From Asterella californica (lineage: Eukaryota > Streptophyta > Marchantiopsida > Marchantiales > Aytoniaceae): a DNA stretch of 64,000 bases. The stretch lies in assembly GCA_036924285.1 (NCBI GenBank), contig JAYKYS010000006.1:21240001-21304000 (forward strand). The letters run 5' to 3'. Shown in pieces: positions 59,426-64,000 of this stretch. Within the stretch, counting starts at the first letter, position 1, and every line of letters starts with the position of its first letter. The position numbers and the translations under genes were made by a program. The notes beneath the pieces are model-generated. The model searched no databases. It saw only the letters and a program-made list of their open reading frames with translations, and had not been told where the DNA came from.

Positions 59426-59714
59426 GTTCTGGACGTCTCCACATGGAAGAACTTACACGCGTGCGAGACAGGCGGTGATCTCGCGGCTCAAAGGCGCACC
59501 AACCAGCATGCCAGCCGGGAAGGACGCGTCCAACTGGCGGGCATCGGCTCATGGACTGGGTCTTAACTCCGCAAGAAGACCAGAAACTTCTACAGCGACG
59601 CAAGCTCACAATTGAGTTCGAGTGGAGCTGGAGGACTGCGTGCTGTGCTCTTTCAGGTCCTCAGGGTTGATCCGCGGACGAAGCTCGCCGTCTGTAGCTG
59701 AGGACGGCTTGCTC

Positions 59715-59939
59715 TCAGCTTAGTGTCAAGCCTGAAGTGTATTCAGTAGCGTGATCTTTCATCCGAAAGTAGCCGCGGAAATAGCCATGATCAGCGTAGA
59801 TTATCCACTTTACAGCCTCAGCATTTGTATTCTGGGCCCATCCAAAGTCGTCGTCATTATTACTACCCGTATCTGGTTTGTACAAGTACATGGTCCCTCC
59901 ATAGTCCATTGTGGCTGCTCTGCTACATTGGATTGTCAC
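59715..59939 (-). other. Small open frame of unknown identity
   Basis: The minus-strand frame has protein-like composition: an ATG at about 59909 opens MDYGGTMYLYKPDTGSNNDD, followed by an aromatic-rich stretch (WIIYADHGYFRGYFRMKDH). The frame is open upstream of that ATG to a stop near 59987. It might be the last exon of a gene, but no acceptor could be chosen with confidence and the family is not recognised. Confidence 0.25.
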
Positions 59940-60021
59940 TGTTCTCAGCAGGCCGAAGTCCGAAAATGGGTAATGCCGCTACAGGTACAGTCGACGTGAG
60001 ATATCGTGACAGACAGGCTGT

Positions 60022-60072
60022 GAAGACAGATTACGTCACAAGGTTCGAAGATAGATTACGTCACAAGGTTCG
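60022..60072 (+). repeat. 25-bp tandem duplication
   Basis: gaaga(c/t)agattacgtcac followed by aaggttc is present twice in succession, with one substitution. Confidence 0.9.
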
Positions 60073-60224
60073 AAATTCCGCAGGCGCAAACTTGTGTATT
60101 CTTCGAAAGTTCGAAGAACTCGTCGCTTTTTCGTTCCGATGGTAAGGGCTGGGGGAGTTGATCGAACCATCAGACGTAACCTTTTACCTGCATTCAAGCT
60201 GAGACCGACCACGCAAGTTACCAT

Positions 60225-60703
60225 CGAAGATAACTTTCTTACCGAACTGATTTGATGGAAGTCAACCTGAAACTATTTTTGTAGTTTTTAATGGCTTCTC
60301 TCAGAGAATTCTGGGGGCATTTTAGCACCCTTTGCTTTACAGAAGCGGGGAGGGCGTTGACCCAGTGCACTTCTTATCTATTTCAAGTTGGATCTTCGTC
60401 TGCTGGTTCTTTCCTGGCAGCTTGTCCAAGTTGACATTCGAAGTTCGAACTCTTAGAGATCAACGTTGACTGGAGCCTACATGAACGATGGAGTACCGTA
60501 CTGCCCATTCTATTTTTCGCTGAGCCTATCAGGTATAGCGGCGACTTTGATTTACTTGACGACTGCCACGCTGGTAAAACAAATGACGTGTATATAGTTC
60601 AGGAGGACGTGTCATGGATATAGTGCATGATGTGTTATATCTAGTGTCCATCCGCAAAGGAGAGCCGATCCGGGTTGCTTTCGCGGATCCGCGGGAAACA
60701 ACT
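60225..60703. other. Intergenic, nothing recognised
   Basis: No gene or repeat recognised in this balanced-composition stretch. Confidence 0.35.
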
Positions 60704-60818
60704 TACAGTCGAGTTGACTGAAGACGAGCTATATGCAGCAGAGCAGCTGATTCGTGAAGATGAACTAATTAAGGGAGCGACCTACAGTCGAGTTGACTGA
60801 AGACGAGCTATATGCAGC
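60704..60818 (+). repeat. Direct repeat of 36 bp, 79-bp period
   Basis: An identical 36-bp segment starting tacagtcgagttgactgaag is found at 60704-60739 and 60783-60818. The first copy sits in a protein-like frame (VELTEDELYAAEQLI) that the second copy interrupts. This could be a fragment of a decayed coding element. Confidence 0.85.
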
Positions 60819-62480
60819 GCTCGGGGCTAACCGGCATCCTTTGTATTCTCAACCGGCTGGAATTCTGAAAAGAAGGGTTGAAATGGCGTACAGTCGTATT
60901 TTGCAGGTTAAACTTCTACAACTAGCTAAATGAAGACTGAACGAGGCTCGAGGTTGGAGAGATCAACTCAAACGGTGAGGGTGAAAGAAGCAAGAGACAC
61001 ACTTTATCACATAATGAGTTTTTATATTTGAAAGACTGGTGTATACGAGCTCAAGTGTTTTGTTATTCTGCACGCGACCCGGTTCGTGATTATTGATGTG
61101 TGTAAGTGCGAGGAGGACATTCAGAGCAGTGGATCGAAAGTGAAACGTATAATCGATTGTGCGTATTGTTTGTGAGGTTGCCCGAATGTAGATCACAAGT
61201 AGTGGAAGTTGGAAGTTACTCTTGTGGACGTATCTCTGATGAAGAAAGAGTTTGATACATTGCCAAGTTCAGAATCCAGATTCACATTGGAAAATATTTT
61301 ATGAATATCTCGACATATATTTTTCCTCGCTCCACATTAGTCTAGGAGCAGAATCAGTGTTAGAGATCACATGCAGAAAAGAGAAGAGAGTTGGTTGATT
61401 GGGATCCCGTAGAATCTTGCAATGAAGGAGAAGAAAATGTTTGATGCACGCTGACCTACAACGGGACTTTGTTTATTCAGAGCATGTCTCTAAAGAAGTC
61501 CGATGAGTGTACAACATATGTTAATATTCATAGAAAAGTAACCACAAATAAAGAATGAATGCATGATGTTATCGTCGACGCTAGGAAGAGCAACTGCAGA
61601 TTCACAAGACGTGGAGAGAACTCTTGACAGCTCATTCCACACTCTGGTTGCAGCAGACATTGGACCTGCAGTTAATGACATAGTGGTTGAATTTATCAAT
61701 TGGTTGTACTAGATTGTTGTTCTAGTTTGATGTGTAAACATGACTTCATTTCAAAGGCATAGATATATATAGGAGTAGAAATCTCATCAACTGGAGGTAT
61801 GTAAACAACGATATGCCTTCCGACGTGAAAGAGCATGAGTAGGAAGGAAATAGAGAGATAGAGGCACGTTTGTGTTGGAAGGCCGAGGCACTCCTCCCTC
61901 CTCATCTCTATAGACTCAGAGACCCCACGAGGCTCCAACTTCATATGCATAGAGACCTATAGGCGAGTGACAAGTGACAATTAACATCTATTTAAAAGGA
62001 GTTGTGAAGAAAGCACTGGACCTTCAAACACAAATGAGGATTTCTAAGCGAAACGACAATATCAGTCTATTCTCTGAAATGAGACTAGTTTACATTTCTG
62101 GGATAGTCCAGAGACACTTTATAGAATAATGTATTTAGAAAGCGAGACATTTAGATAACAAAAGTGGAACTTTTCAAAGATTATTTTGATATTTTGATTT
62201 ATTCAATTTGACCTGATTTCTTGAAATAAAATCGCAAATTGTTTGAAAATGAAATTATCAGAATGAGCTCCATTCTATTACAATCTTAGATGATCATCAT
62301 GATATTTTCAAGATTATCAAGCAAATAATCCATAAAAGACCAATTTACTCATAATATATTAAACTTACTAGTAGTACAAACAGTAACTTCGTACTAGACG
62401 CAAGAAGTCTAATATGAATTCAAGAGGATTGAACTATATTAAATTGAGTTTTAGTTTTGACTAAACTCAAACTAATATTG
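60819..62480. other. Intergenic, nothing recognised
   Basis: Moderately AT-rich. Short frames at 61490-61699 and 61696-61950 (minus strand) have no recognisable features. Confidence 0.35.
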
Positions 62481-64000
62481 TTACATCTTTTCTAGCATCA
62501 ATCTCAAATATGGCATGAACTGCCTCTCTACAATCTTCTTTGGACAATTTGTCTTTGGAGCGAGACCTCTATCAAAAACTTGCAGCACTTGCATTAATTC
62601 ACTAAACTCACTATAGTTAAGATATACTTTCCATTCTTTTGTGCTATTAAATATATTAGTGTAACATTCTACATCTTTTGCACTTGTATGTTTTCTATGT
62701 TTTGACCTCCATCATGAGTAGTGTTCACAACGTCGATCTCTTCGAATCCCACTTGTGGTACGTCTTATCCAAACAACATTGGATATTTTAGTTTCAAACT
62801 CATATGTAGGTCAAATAATCACAAATCGACCTTCTGTAATATCTTCCAAAGTGACAAATGCGCTTTCTTCTCTTTCATTCGGAGCTCTCATGAAAGTACA
62901 GCTTGTCTTTGATTCTCCATTTGTAGTTCTATCTCAAGTTCATTTTCCTAGAACTGTCTCAACTGATATATTTCATGTTCAGTTACCTCTTCTCCAGATG
63001 GTATAGACTCCTTGTAGCCATTTCCATGATTTGTTTGTGGTCAAAAAGAATCATGAAATAAATCTCCATATGGACCTTCTAAGAAAGCAGTTTGATCTAA
63101 CAAAACATCAAAGAGACTGATCATAAAACTTGTTCTCAACAGATCTCTGTCATCTCATGTTAACTCTAAACCCGGAGGACATTTGGTCAATGATGAAATG
63201 ATAAAGTTAGGATCATTAGACCAAAATCTTGTTGGATTTAGATGACAATATGTTCTCGACTCTCGTCCATGAGTGAGCATACCAGTGAGACTCATTGGTA
63301 AAGTCATACAACTAGCAACAAACAACTTCTCTAGTTTGCTCGCTAGACGAGAAATGCTAATCTTTGCTTGATCTATCTTATCATGAATCAAACATAGAAC
63401 TTCTTCATAAATCTCTTTACCAAGGAATATATCATATAATAACTATTTCTACTCGACATCTACTCTCGCACATGTTGATCCATGAGCTTCGAACTCCGAT
63501 CGTTTCTTTAGCCTCCCCTCTCTCATAATAGCATCTTTGAGACCCACACAAGTATCATGCTTTGCAAATACACCTTGCTTATGAAACCTATAGTTGGAGA
63601 AGAGAGTCTTCTATAAGGTGTAGGAGAGAGACTAGGTAATCTCATCACCATCAATACTCACTAGCTTGGTATTCAACTCTTTCAGTAAAGACTTCTTGGT
63701 GTAACTCGAGTGGAGCATGTGTACCACAGCTGTTCGTCCATCCTCCATAATCTGCTCCAAATGTGGCATTGGTTCTCCAAGAGTTTATAGAACTTGAGAT
63801 AAAAAGGCCTACACCGTAGAAGTGTTCCCTCTCAGTTTCTTGATATTTTTGTTGGCATGGTAATCCATAACCACACCTTGCTTCAGCATGGTCTCAAACC
63901 AGTAGTACTTAGATCTTGAAAATCCATTTTTCAAAAAATCTCATTACAAATCAATTTCTGATCCACAACTAATTTATTCATATCAATGGTATGTCGATCA
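62481..64000 (-). pseudogene. Long decayed reading frame, runs off the window end
   Basis: On the minus strand one frame from the window end to about 62720 reads as protein-like text (for example KYYWFETMLKQGVVMDYHAN, FHKQGVFAKHDTC, LTHGRESRTYCHLNPTRFW) interrupted by 16 stop codons and no frame change. The longest clean stretch is 95 codons (63442-63158). Near 62700 the coding-like signal moves to another frame and continues (TNIFNSTKEWKVYLNYSEF ... RQFMPYLRLMLEKM) to a TAA at 62481-62483. All stops are of forms reachable from Gln or Arg codons by C to T (for example TAG, TAA and TGA in contexts such as SLSYTL-stop-KTLF). A worn mobile-element gene is the likeliest reading. I do not recognise the family, and a plain chance frame cannot be excluded for the most broken parts. 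Confidence 0.5.

Overview
The window looks like nuclear DNA of a land plant. The evidence is three spliced genes with GT-AG introns, a TONSOKU protein of plant architecture, an ERD6-like sugar transporter and a berberine-bridge-type oxidase, all set in AT-rich, repeat-filled intergenic DNA. Small exons, introns of mostly 65-450 bp, and a berberine-bridge oxidase close to the glucooligosaccharide-oxidase style would suit a bryophyte such as a liverwort. That placement is an inference and not firm. No prokaryotic operons, rRNA genes or CRISPR arrays were seen.

Layout. 1-9 kb: no supportable gene; AT-rich DNA, short tandem and inverted repeats, and one copy of a dispersed repeat (7.8-8.2 kb). 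9.3-16.5 kb (+): purine-rich leader with G-quadruplex motifs, then a complete 16-exon ERD6-like sugar transporter (487 aa), then a 152-bp tandem duplication. 16.5-24.6 kb: mostly non-genic; a (TA)n tract, a possible scrap of plastid trnG and the second copy of the dispersed repeat. 24.7-32.9 kb (-): a complete 16-exon TONSOKU gene (1621 aa) with one GC-AG intron and an E2F-type site upstream. 33-46 kb: a repeat-dominated block with degenerate tandem families, an inverted pair of related segments, and two decayed copies of one unidentified protein family. 46.2-48.7 kb (-): a spliced, frameshifted DDE-type transposase gene carrying a SAP-like segment. 49.0-49.4 kb: a GC-rich cluster of perfect fold-backs. 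50-56.5 kb: tandem duplications, hairpins, microsatellites and a degenerate fragment weakly resembling a ribosome-inactivating protein. 56.6-59.0 kb (-): a complete 4-exon secreted FAD oxidase of the berberine bridge enzyme family with a TATA box. 62.5 kb to the window end (-): a long decayed reading frame that runs off the window.

The three intact genes have unrelated jobs (sugar movement across a membrane, replication-coupled chromatin and DNA repair, secreted carbohydrate or alkaloid-type oxidation) and there is no sign that they form a functional cluster. Gene models were built by hand from reading-frame phase and splice signals. Every intron in the three main genes joins in phase, and each complete coding sequence is a multiple of three.
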